Shown: positions 36,301 to 47,848 of the stretch, in pieces
Layout: each line of letters opens with the position of its first letter
Position numbering within the stretch: position 1 is the stretch's first letter
From: Gordionus sp. m RMFG-2023
Taxonomy: Eukaryota; Nematomorpha; Gordioida; Chordodea; Parachordodidae
Assembly: GCF_954871325.1 (NCBI RefSeq)
Contig: NC_088777.1
Span: 17,833,366 to 17,897,365 of the forward strand
Reading direction: 5' to 3'
Length of the DNA: 64,000 nucleotides
Program-made: the position numbers and the translations under genes
The notes under the pieces: generated by a model
What the model saw: only the letters and a program-made list of their open reading frames with translations
Database searches by the model: none
What the model was told of the DNA's origin: nothing

Positions 36301-39300
36301 AAAAATAATAAAAATAAATTAAAACTCTGAGGGATATTAATATGTTCTCCATAAAAAAGATAATTAAAACTTTAGGTAGAGATGTTAGAAATAAAGCAAA
36401 TTCAAATGCCAAGCAATCTTATCCACTATAAGAACCTATTAAATAATAAGCATGCTCATCCTTTTGATAAAAATAGACAAGTCGATTTAAAATCTATGAT
36501 AAACATAAAAAGGAGGTCCAAAAACACTGGAGAAACCTCTTTAGATATTTGCCGAATAAGTTTAAATTCGACAAAAATATTATGCATAATGTAAGAGATT
36601 TCCAGATCTAGGCATCATCCATTAATTTTTGATAATTTGCAAAAGTGAATAATTACATTTATGAGGTTCCTCATACTTTTAAAAATCAGAATATTTTCGT
36701 TTTTTTTACTCAGATAATGAATGATCTTCTTACAAAAAACAGAATTATATTTTTTGAAAAAGATTAATCCCTAAAATTTTTATCCAAAATAATACCTTGG
36801 CATATGGGTGAAAATTTAATGTTATAGGGAAAAATAAAATCAGGATTCTTACAAAAAATGTTAGAAACAATTTTAACGAAATCAATGAAAAAATATTACA
36901 AAAAAAAACAAAACATACTGGAAAAAAACTGAGGAATTAAGAGATGGGATTCCAACTTACCGAATTTTCTCAACCACAGTTCCTATAAAATTCTATTTTT
37001 TCCTACGAAACTCTCTATCAAATATCGATTGCCATCCATGAAAATTTATTCCATACTTTTTAAAAATATATGGTTATGAGGATTTCCAATAGAGATAGCA
37101 TTAATTATATAGATTGATAACAGATAGTTCTCTTTTAATATTATCTTATAAAAATTATTTACCACTTATCACAATGATCAAGAATAATCATATTGATAAT
37201 CAGTCAAAAAGATTATATCCATTTTAGATGGGGAAATAATTATTTAATGTCCATACAAATTAAAGACTTCATAATTTCTTAAAGATATCGAGAACTATTT
37301 CAACATTGAAAACTTTTATAATTTATAAATATTGCTAGATCTTTTTGAATTTTCATTAAAAAAAAAATTAAATTATACCGAGATGGTCCCCCCTCTCAAT
37401 GTTTGAATATAAATCAAGTAACTTTCATTTTGTAAACTTTTTTTTCTACCAATTAATCAAATCTTTTTACCAATATTATATTTTATAGATATTTCGGAGG
37501 GGGGACTAGAATTCATATGAAAATTATAATATTTTGTTCCCTAAATCATTTAACATAAAAATCAGACTAATTAAATTATATAAAAAAAAATTATGTATTC
37601 CATCATTGTATGAAAATACAATTTATATATAAAGTCAGGACATTAATAGGCCTCTAAATCAACGACTGTGTATCTAATTAAACTCTAATTATTTTGATCA
37701 TATTGTAATCAAATTTGATATTTTGAAAAAAAAATTCAATTTAAGAAATGCAATAATTTCCAATTTAACAATAAATGAGTAAGTGGGGGTGGCATAATGT
37801 ACATCAGAAAATCCTAAAGAGCCCTTAAAATTTGAAGCGGGAAATCAAAATTAAATTAACAGAACCTTTGAATTTAACCTTAAAACGAAGTCCACAGGAA
37901 TCTTTTTTAATGGACAAGAGATATTTGAATTAACCTTATAAGTGTTTCGTAACATTATATGAACAATGCCATCCCATAAAGATTCATGCAAGTACATGTT
38001 TGTAACGCCTTATTTTGTTATATAAGCCCAAATTTTTATAAATTATAAAGACTTTTTAGGCCTTGTTTTAATCGGAAGAATTTTCTTGTCTAAAAGCTCT
38101 TTGAAACTGCCTAATCTGATAAATGCAATTTAGTTGTTTTAACAAAATTTCAATACTTTAGTTATTAATTTGAAATATTTCTACAAACAAATTTAACTAT
38201 TATTATTTTTTTCTTATATATTCATAGAAATATATTATTGACAGGAGATATTTATTAAAATAATATCTTGTGTGATAATCTCTTTGGATATTATATAATA
38301 TCCTGTTTATAAATTTTCTTTAATAGAAATGAATTTTAAGTATTTAGCATTATAGATTATAAAATGTAAAGATGAAGGAACTATAAAAAAATAAATTATT
38401 GGAGTGTAAACATAAATTATTGGAGTGTAAACATAAATTATTAGAGTGTAAACTTTATATATAATAAATCTATATAATATATAATTATGTTACCTATGAA
38501 GTGCATAATCAGGCAATACACGTATTGTTTCTTTCTTACCTAAGATTGTGTTTAAAAAACGCGCCTTGATCGCGATTTTAAATTTGAAAATCTGATCATT
38601 CTTCCCTCACCTCATGTCAGTATGTGTAGAATACCCATCCTTAAATTTCAGATAATTTTTGTCATGAATTTTTGAATCATTTTTAATTTATAAACTGGCA
38701 AGTACCAATACATAGGACTAAGATATTTCCTAATCCGGCAATATAATGTATTCGACTCATTTCAGGGTATAAGTAATTTATCCATTTATATTAATTTCCA
38801 ATATATTTTTAGCTTTCACCTTTTTTCTGCCGATAAGCTCTTTCAATATCTCTCACCACTTTATGTTATTCATGCTATCTCTTTTATCTAATTTATTCTT
38901 CATATTGGCTCTAACTTTATGAGCTAATATGAAGAAATGGTTTATTAGACAAGTATCCTAGCACACGGCTGTCCAAGCCTGTCGGTGACCGGGGTGGCAT
39001 TTCTAAGCTCATAAATTCATCTTATCATATGTCTTTAATCATCAGTCATCGAAGAAAAAACTGAAAATTTTACAGTTCCTTACCAGGATTGAACCTGGTA
39101 CCTTCTGCTAAAAAAATTCTAAATTATCCTAGCTTAGATAGTATAGATTCAAAATCTACGCATATTATAAAGTACTGCAACTTCTATTCTGACCTAATAA
39201 TTTTTAAGTGTGGTTAATTTATAGCCATTTTTTTTCTAAACTATTACATTAAGAAATAAACATTAATATAATTATTTTATTTATTATATAATTAAGATAT

Positions 39301-42300
39301 TAAATCATATTTTATGGTTTTATTTTATATTTTAATCATATATGCAAAATTAAAATATTAAATCTAACAGCAAACTAACATAGTGTTAAGTTGGACACAT
39401 ATGTTAACTTAAAGATTATTTTGGAATTTTAATCGATCAGAAAAACCTTTGACTGATATTAGCATATATTATATTATATTTATTTCAAAATGTATGAAAA
39501 ATAAAATATGTAAGAAATTACATAAACTAATTTAAAACAATTTCCAATTATAATATAAAGGAATAAAGATCCTAATATATTAGGATTTAACGTTCTGCTT
39601 TTTTCTAAAATGCAGCTGTCAGTTGAAATATTTTACTACCTGCTCGCTGAAGACACAAACATAGGGGAGACCACCCGCATGAATTTTGCTCATTGGCAAT
39701 AAAATAATTATTTGAAATCATAAAATTAAACTGAAAGCACCTACATTAACCTACAAATATATTAGAGCCTTTTAGTTCCAATATTTAGGAATTATTATAA
39801 AAATTGCAATTAAAGTTATGGACAATTTTCCAGACGCATATTTAACATCACATTCGGCAAAATATACATAAAATATACTAAAAAATGTAAAAACAAAACA
39901 AAAGTGAGCAAGTTTAATAAACAAATTTAACAAAATAACATAAAATTAATAAGAGTTTTGTCGTCAAATTGAAGGGAGCATAATATCGGAAATTGAAATA
40001 ATTTTAAAAAGTAAATAATTATGAATTTGGATACATTCATTCAAAATATTTTCCTAACTCATATTTAATAGTTGTTGTTTCCTAAACCTAATAATAAATA
40101 TATTTTATTTGACAATACATCTGCCAAAATAGATGATTTATACCTATGAATGTACACTAAAAAGGTAAATCCTTGTTTTTCTTACAATCATGAATAGCTT
40201 GGATACATTCATTTATTCAGAATATTCCCAAGGCTCATAATTTATAGTTTTTGTTTCCTAAGCCTAATAACAAATATATTTATTTAACAGTACAACTTTC
40301 TCCATGATGGATTACTTATACCAGGTATGATTTAATTACACTAAGAATTCTATTAAAAAAAGGTAAATCCTATTTTTTTTATAAATATGATTAATAGCTG
40401 GGATACATTTATTCATTACTTCATGATCTTGTAGCCCACATTTAATAGTTTTTGTTTCTTAAGTCTAATAACAAATATATCTAATTAGGATGGAGTGAGA
40501 TATCTTACTCTAATAACATAGCGAAAAGGGCTCTGTACCACCCTAATCATTATGCAATTGCCCAAAATTTTTTATCAATACCTCCTACTAGTGTTTCATC
40601 AGAACGTATAATCATTTTTTTGAAACACACACTCTAAACCAAGAAATAAAAAGGTAAAAATGTTGTTATCAATTCGGCATAACTTATACTTAATAAATCA
40701 GCAATTGTCCTCAAATATTCAATCTAGAAACATTAGATTTTTGGAGAAAATAGTTAATCAGAAATTGAAATATCAGATTCGAGTGATAATGGTGTTGGAA
40801 TGGTTGATGATAGTACGAGTGAAATTGAGTTTTGATGAAGTATTTTACTAAACATTTAATGTATATTCTTATTATCAAGCTTGTTACTCGTTCCTATTAA
40901 AAGGATCGAATCCCGATCACTTTTCAAAAGAAAGGGATCGAAATCCAGGTTGACATTTTTTTTAAAAAAGAATGGCTATCACGATCCTTTTCTTATTTTA
41001 TAAATTTCTGAAAAATTTTTATGTTCTATGCAATTAACTAATATAAAAATAAATTAAATATAGTGTAAATTTATAGTAATAGAATAATATAACTGTATTA
41101 ATATATTTAAATCAAAATTAGCCTTTAAAATAATAAAAGAACTTATAAATTATTATCATTCAACATCCGTGTCAAAGAACATATTTAGCTTTACTAAACA
41201 AGCGCTCTATAGGAGAGTTGATGGCAAAGGTGTTATATTATCAGTAAACAAAATATCAATTAGATAATCATTTGTATATAAAAAATATTATTAAGGGAAA
41301 GCGCATTTTGCGAAGAATTTTTCAAAGAAAGTATTAGTTTTTTCTATACAATTATTTGAATAAGCATCTGCATTTAGCTGATCCTGCAGGTTTTTCAAAA
41401 ACTACCAACAGATATTGGCAGATTGATATGAGGCCTATTATTAAATTATAGGCGAATTATTGCTGCTAATATGCTACTCTCACAGAGTGAAGGAAATCTA
41501 TATTTTAAAAAATGTAATATTATTATCGGAGTTGAGGAAAAGGTAAAAGGTTATCATTTCTATCTCCACTTTAATAACTGTATGTGCATTTTCTTCTATA
41601 TCTATAATAGACATTAGTATATATATGCAAAAATAATTTATATTTTTAATTTAATAAATAAAACTTGAGGTTGTATCAAATTCGTAAATGTTGTTGATAA
41701 GATTTATAAAAATATAAAATATGGTGGGGGATGCTAAAATATGTGGAGATAGATGTTTTTTAAAAAAAGAATTTTATTTAAATTTTTTAAATAAAAAAAA
41801 ATATTTAACAAAATAATCTCGATTACGATCCTAAATTTAAGAGGAAATCATAAATCCGGATAAATTGCTAAAATTTGGATCGACTCAGGATCGTCGATCT
41901 TTTGATTTCGAGCCTTTAAGAACTCTGCTTATTATATTTATTATTTGCATTATAATTTATCTATTGTTACTTGAATATAATAAAATATAGTGAAAAGGTT
42001 GAAAAAGATTAGTTACAATTTAAGCAATCATGAATTCCCATAAATTTCCGTTAAATCAAGTTAACCCCATTCATTTTAATTCCCAAAATTCCCATGGGAA
42101 GATTACCGCAATAAAAATCCTGGCAATTTTCTAACCCTAGACACAATATTATTGGAGAAGATACATCCTTTGGAGGTAAGATTTATACGTCAAAATATAA
42201 TACAATAAGAAAAACAAATTAACACATTATATAGTATATATATGGCAATCAAGCCAGGCCTATACTTAAAATTTTTTAGACGCTCTGGTCATATAATAAA

Positions 42301-43089
42301 GCGTTATATGATATCCCAGCTGAATATTTATTTTAATAATTTTTTTTAAAGGTTACAATTTTCAAAATCCAAATTGGAGAAATTTAATTTTTTGGTCCAT
42401 CACTAAAAATCCGGTGTATAAATTTTAAATTTAAAAGCTGAAAAAAAATAAAATTTTAACTAATTTTTGCCCAAAATTTGAAAAAATATGTAATATTATC
42501 TTGCCCCAAATTTCGGTCATTGAAGGGAAATAATTTTATGGTTTAATTATAGTAGTTTATTTTTTATACACCTCGCCATATGATAAAAAAATGGTTCACA
42601 ATTCCCACTTTTTGGTTATCTAAATTTTAAACTTTATAATAATTATTCCTTAAATTTTTTCAAAAAATTCAAAGTTTCTAAAGACTTTCTACATTGGATA
42701 ATGTTGTCACTTTGACAGAGATAAAATCAACTATTTAAATTTTTTCATTCATTCTCTATAATATAATAAATATTGGTTATAATAAAAAGAATAATTTAAT
42801 TTTATGAAGCCGTTTTTAATTAATAACCTTGTAAAAATGGTAGGATCCTACAGAGTGCCGCCCCGAATATGAAATTCTTAATAATGGAGCCTATGACGGT
42901 AAAAGGAAGGCAGAATATAGTGAGCAACAAATCCGTCAATGATATATTGAGTAAATAGACATTTGTGACCGTTCGCATACCTTTATGCTTCCAGAGAGTC
43001 AAAATTACTAAGAAATTTCCAAGTATCGAAAGAGAGAATATTGCGGAACTGACCGCTATTATCACAATTTGTTCCGCGCTAAAGAACAT
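30332..43089 (-). CDS. Cholecystokinin/sulfakinin-type GPCR, two recognised exons (547 codons)
   Basis: This is a class A peptide receptor of the plasma membrane. Exon A (43089-42828) carries TM1 and TM2 (SLSILGNFLVILTLWKHKGM, NISLTDLLLTIFCLPF) and the TM3 Cys (GAALC). Its donor leaves one base that joins in phase to exon B (31713-30332). Exon B has LVALSLERYFAIKHPLKS with the WQT motif typical of CCK receptors, an extracellular-loop Cys (IACRELW), a long Ser/Lys/Asn-rich third inner loop, TM6 FFICWTPLYL, and TM7 CCLNPITYCFMNRRFRLCF ending in a Cys-rich tail. The usual DRY is ERY, as in vertebrate CCK receptors. The extracellular N-terminus is only six residues from the ATG used here, so a further upstream exon is likely (TTCTTTAG at 43087-43080 could be its acceptor). 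The ligand is inferred from family only. Confidence 0.88.
33421..33607. repeat. Two diverged direct units of about 120 bp
   Basis: TTTACATTTGTATTTGTAAT, then CCTGCTAGCTGAGAGGTTTTG-like sequence, recurs as ATACATTTGTATTTACAAT and CTTGCTAGATGAGGGTTTTG. The units lie about 120 bases apart within the larger MITE copy. Confidence 0.55.
33878..34142. mobile_element. GC-rich MITE with iterated GGCCCGG/CCGAGCC motifs
   Basis: Blocks such as CACCCGGGCCCGGCC, CCCGGGCCGGGCC, CGCGCCGGACCGG and CCGAGCCGGGCCG alternate with AAATTTTTTTTAAAAA stretches. The right end, the complement of CAGTGGCCTGCAGAGGTACC, is hAT-like. A related element with clearer ends is at 58032-58462. It stands out because the surrounding DNA is extremely AT-rich. 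Confidence 0.55.
36376..36590 (+). CDS. Exon-like open segment, unrecognised
   Basis: A 215-bp segment open in one frame throughout is bounded by an acceptor-like ACTTTAG before 36376 and a donor-like GTAAGA at 36591. It encodes a Lys/Asn/Ser-rich peptide including FDKNRQVDLKSMINIKRRS and GETSLDICRISLNS. I do not recognise any family. It lies on the strand opposite to the GPCR whose intron contains it, so it would belong to a nested gene or a transposon. Partner exons were not found; it may be chance. Confidence 0.25.
38390..38453. repeat. 21-bp unit, three tandem copies
   Basis: The unit ATAAATTATTGGAGTGTAAAC is repeated three times with a single change (TTAGAG) in the last copy. Confidence 0.85.
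40005..40480. repeat. Three tandem units of about 170-200 bp
   Basis: Each unit runs GGATACATTCATTCA, a CTCATA or CCACATTTAATAG phrase, TTTTTGTTTCCTAA(A/G)CCTAATAA, CAAATATAT and AAAGGTAAATCCT. Units begin near 40022, 40190 and 40392. The array ends exactly where similarity to the hAT copy of 22663-23951 begins. Confidence 0.7.
40480..42139 (+). mobile_element. 5'-truncated hAT copy, host of a nested insertion
   Basis: From about 40485 the sequence matches the second half of the hAT copy at 22663-23951: GTGAGATATCTTACTC, CTACTAGTGTTTCATCAGAA, CATAACTTATACTTAATAAA, GATGATAGTACGAG and then, beyond the nested insert, CATTATAATTTATCTATTGT. The end CCCATGGGAAGATTACC and TTTCTAACCCTA corresponds to the other copy's right terminus. 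The transposase is represented only by the end of the dimerisation region and is broken. The nested element at 40876-41927 accounts for its extra length. Confidence 0.8.
40876..41927 (-). mobile_element. 1052-bp hAT element nested in another hAT, 8-bp target duplication
   Basis: The flanks carry CTTATTAT on both sides (40868-40875 and 41928-41935), and the host sequence on either side matches the uninterrupted copy near 23620. The ends are CAAGCTTGTTACTCG and the complement of CAGAGTTCTTAAAGG, a loose hAT-type pair. On the minus strand near 41190-41220 the NTFAINSPIERLFSKA block is a hAT dimerisation motif, so the element once carried its own transposase, now much reduced. Repeated GGATCG motifs occur near both ends. 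Confidence 0.85.
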
Positions 43090-45528
43090 TTTAAGTCGAA
43101 GTGTTCTAAAAAATAATTTAAATACTTCTATATATAAAGAAACGACTGATAATAATATTAGGCATTTTGGGCATAAAAGAATAATCTTGTTTTTTATATT
43201 TAGAATTTTTTATAAATAAATGAATTCTTTAAAATATACAATACCTAGGAAAAAATCATAATTTATTTTTTCCTAAATATCGATTTCAAAATGTTGAATT
43301 TTTCATTATATACATAATAATACATTATATAATATAATCATTATAATTTTTTTATAAAAAAAGATGGCAATTCGAGTTTCATAAAATTTTCTAAAGTTTC
43401 TATAAAAAAAAAATGAAATTTTTAAACAATAAATTATCATATTTTAATTATTTAGCTCAACCTTATATGCAATTTATAATTCATAATTTATTGCAGATAT
43501 AGTGATTTTTCTTAAATAAATATGAAAATTGTCAAACACTGAGAAATAAATTTCAAGAATTGAAATTGTTTTCAATTAGAAGATGTTTGGCTTTGATATT
43601 TTAACAAATATTTAAATTTCTGATATAATTCTTATTAAAAAAAATTATATTATACTCATGGGTGATATTTTTTCATTTTCTTATGAACATTCTAATATGC
43701 TCCACTTAATAACAGCACATTTGTTGGCGTTGACACATATACTATACTTTATATAATTATTACAAAAAAAGACAGGTATTATTGACGAAGTAATCGTTGT
43801 TATATACAACCTACCTGCTAGAATGAAATTCGGGGAAGAGAGGGGGAATTATATTATAGTGAGTAAGTTCTCTATGGTAAACCAATGAGTAGGATTAAAA
43901 CAATATTTATGATAGCTGCGATTATAATTCTATGATAGTAGCAAAAGTGCAAGATGTAGGCGAAATTTTGGAGAGTAATAGTAATTTTGAGTTGGGTGCA
44001 ACTCTTCCCCTTCCCTCGCCATGCCCGGGAAATGTAAAAAAACTATGATATAATTAAATGTATAAATTCTAAGATATTTTTAAATAAGGTGGGTGTAAAA
44101 GTAGACTGTTTTAATTATGATATTTATATATTATATAAGCAAAATAAATATATTAATGAATTTTATTTGTGGTTGTTTGGATTGCTTAGTTCTCTATCTC
44201 TGTATTTCACTAAATTGGATTGATTATCACTTAAATAGCTATATTATTCTTCCTTTGTTGGATCCACCGCCTTTCGGGCGACATCGCTTTTGGCCTTGTA
44301 CGAATATTCTAAATAAGGTAGTTTGCTAACTTTCCAAAAAATATCTAGGATGACACCCCATTTGGTTAATAATAGTCGTTAAGGGGATCTATATTGCATT
44401 TATAAAATTTAGTTTTTCTTGCTGATTAAACTAAAAAAATTCTGATTGTTAAATGAATTCAATATTCCTTACACTTTGATTTGGATAAAGTTAGCTTTAT
44501 CTTAAATTTTCCAATTTTATGCTTAATCAAATCAACGAAACTAAATAATTTCAAAATTTAAATACTTTTGTCTTTCGTCGAGGAATTTGGCAATTACGAT
44601 GATTAAATGAGTGAGTGAACCTTTACTTAAATATAACGTGAACTTACTTTATATATCGCAGGAAATCATTTACCAATGATTTACGTAGGTGGGAATAATG
44701 AAGAGTTAAAAATGTTATTTAAAAGAAATTTATAGATATAAAAGAGTTTTGCTGATCGAAAAATTAAAAATCGCGTTTTTTCTAACGTAACATTCGCATT
44801 TTTTTTAAATTTCTGGACCCATTTGATCTTCAAAACGGGTTCCTTAGATAGATCACTAGCCATATGTGCATCAGGGTTATTCGCTATTATATTTTTGTAT
44901 CAATATCAGTTTCCTTTTTTTTAAACAATAGTAATCTTTTAATAACCTTTATCTAGAAAAAATCCTGGATACGCCTATGGCAATATAAAATATAAAGGTG
45001 CATGTTAATTTGATGAGATCAAGTATTGAACTTAAATTTCCCATCTTCCTAATCTAGGTGGTGGAAATAAGTTTCTAAAATAATTGTACAGTGATTAATT
45101 TTGAATGAAAATAAGTTAGACACAATACTTGTCTGATTTGACCTTGATTCCTAGAAACTATTGATTAACTTATGAATTTCAGCTGGAGTAAGATCAAGAT
45201 GGAGTAAGATCAAGCCGGAGTAAAATCATTGATGTGTTGTTGAGAGAGATTGAATGGATGGTAGAATATTATATAGAGGAAAAAAAGGTATATATTGTAA
45301 GCAATTCTGAAATTTTAATTGTAAATTTTATTGACTCAATTTTTTTTTTACAATTTACCAGAGGTTAATTTTCATGAGTGAAATATTTTTTCCCCTTGAG
45401 ATTTTCCTTCCATTTTTTATGCAATGCAGAATTTTTTAAACAAAAATATATCCTTATTTTTCTATACATTTTTTAATTTGCATTGCAATAAAGGTAAAAA
45501 TTTATTTTCACTACTATTTTATTCTCAG
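43090..45528. other. AT-rich region upstream of the recognised GPCR exon; no gene supported
   Basis: This stretch should contain the missing first exon and promoter of the GPCR if it lies nearby, but I could not find a signal-peptide or glycosylated N-terminal exon by eye. Near 44960 is the end of a CATAGGCGTATCCAGGATT-type hAT MITE (complement). A short GGAGTAAGATCAAG unit is repeated three times at about 45183-45232. Confidence 0.5.
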
Positions 45529-46164
45529 CCGAGTTGTTAAAGTATCTAGATATCATTTTGAGGTATCTGTATCTATTTTTATATACCCTTTGATATAATT
45601 TTATTTTCCGTTTTCTTATATTAAGAATAATATTTGAATTAAATTCATTAAATATTATTATGATTCTTTATATTATACACAATAAATGCCGATAACATGG
45701 TAAATTTTAAATTTTAGTTGATTATCTATTAAAGTTTCTAACTGATTGCAAATAGATAACCTATAAAAATAATCAAATAATTAAATATCATATTTTTTAA
45801 GTACATAGAAAATATGAATAAATGATATAAATTTTTACACTTATCAAATTTTGATTTTTTTTAAAAAATGAAATGAGTGTTAATTTTTTTTAGTATATTT
45901 AAAGATTAAACAAATATAAAGTTGTGATTCAATAATTTTTTTAGATCACTTCAAAATTTGAATTTCATCGATAAAGTCTTAAATTAGACATTAGGCACAC
46001 CTTATATAATTATTATAAAAATATAACCTGTGAAAATTTTATCTGTATGCAGATACTTGTATCAGATATAAACACATTTTTAGACAATGTATATGTATCT
46101 ATATCCATTTTTAGACATGTATCTATATCTGCATCCATTTGAAAAATATCTTTTAACAACTCTG
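45529..46164. mobile_element. 636-bp hAT-type MITE (CAGAGTTGTTAAAA family)
   Basis: It starts CCGAGTTGTTAAAGTATC and ends with the complement of CAGAGTTGTTAAAAGATATT. The flanks ATTCTCAG (45521-45528) and ATTCTCGG (46165-46172) agree at seven of eight positions, as expected for an ageing 8-bp duplication. Both ends carry repeated GATACAGATA / TATCTATATC phrases. The interior is AT-rich and non-coding. Related copies are at 32854 and 57061. Confidence 0.82.
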
Positions 46165-46917
46165 ATTCTCGGCGAAATATTTGCACTGAACAATGATTTA
46201 TGAATAAACCTCGTATTAAAATTTGGAATCAAAATGTCGGACATTATCTTAACTACAAAAAATTTATTTTTCTAAATCGAAACTTTTTTTAAATACAAAT
46301 ATGGCCAAATTCAATCATTAATTTAAAACTATTTCTTCTTTAAAGATTAAAATATAAAGCAATTTTTATTATTTAATTAAATTTTTATAAAACTCTTTGC
46401 CCTTATCATAATATATAATTTTAAAAAAAAATACTTTTACAAAATTTTAACAAGTTGCCGATATTTTTGAAAAATAATTCCTGATTTTTGTAACATTTTT
46501 TAATCGATATTAATTAAGACTGTTGCGACGTTGCCATTGCGACAAATAATTATTATAAAATATAATCATCTAATTATTTTAATATTGAAGTGTAATACTA
46601 TATAGGCATTATTTGTAGTATTTGATTAGTGCTTAACAAAACTAATAAAATTATTTATTACATCAATAATAAGGCTATAATAAAGATACATTATAAATAG
46701 TTTAACGGTTGGTAGATATCAATAGAGTAGATGTGGAGAGAAAAAGGTTGCCTAACATGCACTAAATTTCATTTGGGCTGAAAATATTGAATATTTGTGC
46801 AGAACATTTTTTTAAGCTCGCAATACAAAAAAGGACTAAATTTTTTATATACATTTCAAATTATTTATTTTAATTTGGGGTTACAATACTGTAGTGGCAC
46901 TAAGTTATGGCAGTGCT

Positions 46918-47020
46918 CAGTGGTGACCAGGATTTTCATGGAGGGAAGTGGATAAAAATTTTAGACCCGCTTTTCCCTCCTATAAAAAATGGCCTAGCAG
47001 GTAAAAAACTTTCTAAAAAC
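46918..47020. mobile_element. One-ended hAT-type MITE terminus (CAGTGG...CAGGATTTTCATGG)
   Basis: CAGTGGTGACCAGGATTTTC followed by ATGGAGGGAAG resembles the ends of the 1176-1748 element (complement CAGCGTCTACATGACAGGA then TTTTCGCTGG) and other G-rich termini in the window. A GCCACTG end on the other side occurs at about 48876, but the intervening 1.9 kb contains apparent host exons, so the two may not belong together. Confidence 0.35.
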
Positions 47021-47848
47021 TTTCTTCTCATTTAGAGTTCGAAGATCATTCGATATAATATAGCCGATTTTCTGTAAAACTACTTTTAATTTGTCTGACA
47101 ATTGTTTCTTATACATATTATATAATGTCTAATTACATTAATTTTATATGTTTTTAAGACACATTTATGCCTTAAAAAATTGCCAGTATCGTTTTACATT
47201 TATATACCATAAAGTTTTGGTGATTTTTCCATATTACGAAATTTTTTCCTCCAATGTGAAAATAATATCCCAAATTTTGCTCTTCCTATTTTCTGGAACT
47301 TTTAATTAGATATCAAAGTCTCTTATTCAGTTGACACTTCCAATTTTTAAATAATTTCAATTCAATTTATTTTATTGCCATCGAAAGATTTTTAGTTTTC
47401 AAAAATATTCCATTTTCTAAAACAATTAAAAAATATATTTTATAATTTATAATTATAAAATTTATTCATAAAGAAACAATTTCAAAAATTAAAACATCCT
47501 TGGTTCACAAAAATTCATATTCACGCTCAATCAGCTTGGAAATAATTTTTAAGAAGCCAGTACCTAGTAATTTAAAATATATTCACACTAATCCCGTTAC
47601 CTGTGTAACACATAGTTTTAAGACCCGCGTACACTTTTAATTGTAAGTACTAATTCTAAAATATGCTAATATTTTCTGCTTTAGTAGTATCTGGTCATCA
47701 TAAATGAAAAAATTATTAGTAACAAAAGTTTTCCAGTCTTACGCTTAAAAAGCGACTGAAGGCATTAATCTAAATTTCATCAATTTTACAATTGTATATA
47801 ATTTAATCCGTTTGACAGATAGTAGAAAAAAAATTGGCATTATGCTAG

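Larger units (their letters stand above)
31714..42827 (-). other. GPCR intron, 11.1 kb, transposon-filled
   Basis: The intron runs from GTTATT (complement at 42827) to TTTTATAG (complement at 31714). The split codon G+CT gives Ala in FLQATSVSANMW, as expected at this position of TM3. It contains a MITE of the CAGAGTTGTTAAAA family with a nested GC-rich element, short tandem repeats at 33.4-33.6, 38.4 and 40.0-40.5 kb, and a nested hAT pair at 40.5-42.1 kb. Stretches 34.6-36.3, 36.7-38.3 and 39.2-40.0 kb show no gene I can support. Confidence 0.75.

Noticed and set aside
39075-39180. tRNA gene on the minus strand
   Set aside because: A T-arm-like hairpin is present, but the loop is short, the spacing to a possible anticodon stem is too long and no acceptor stem pairs.
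42820-43089. Separate two-helix membrane protein
   Set aside because: It is the first recognised exon of the GPCR; the donor and the acceptor 11 kb away share phase and the protein continues within TM3.
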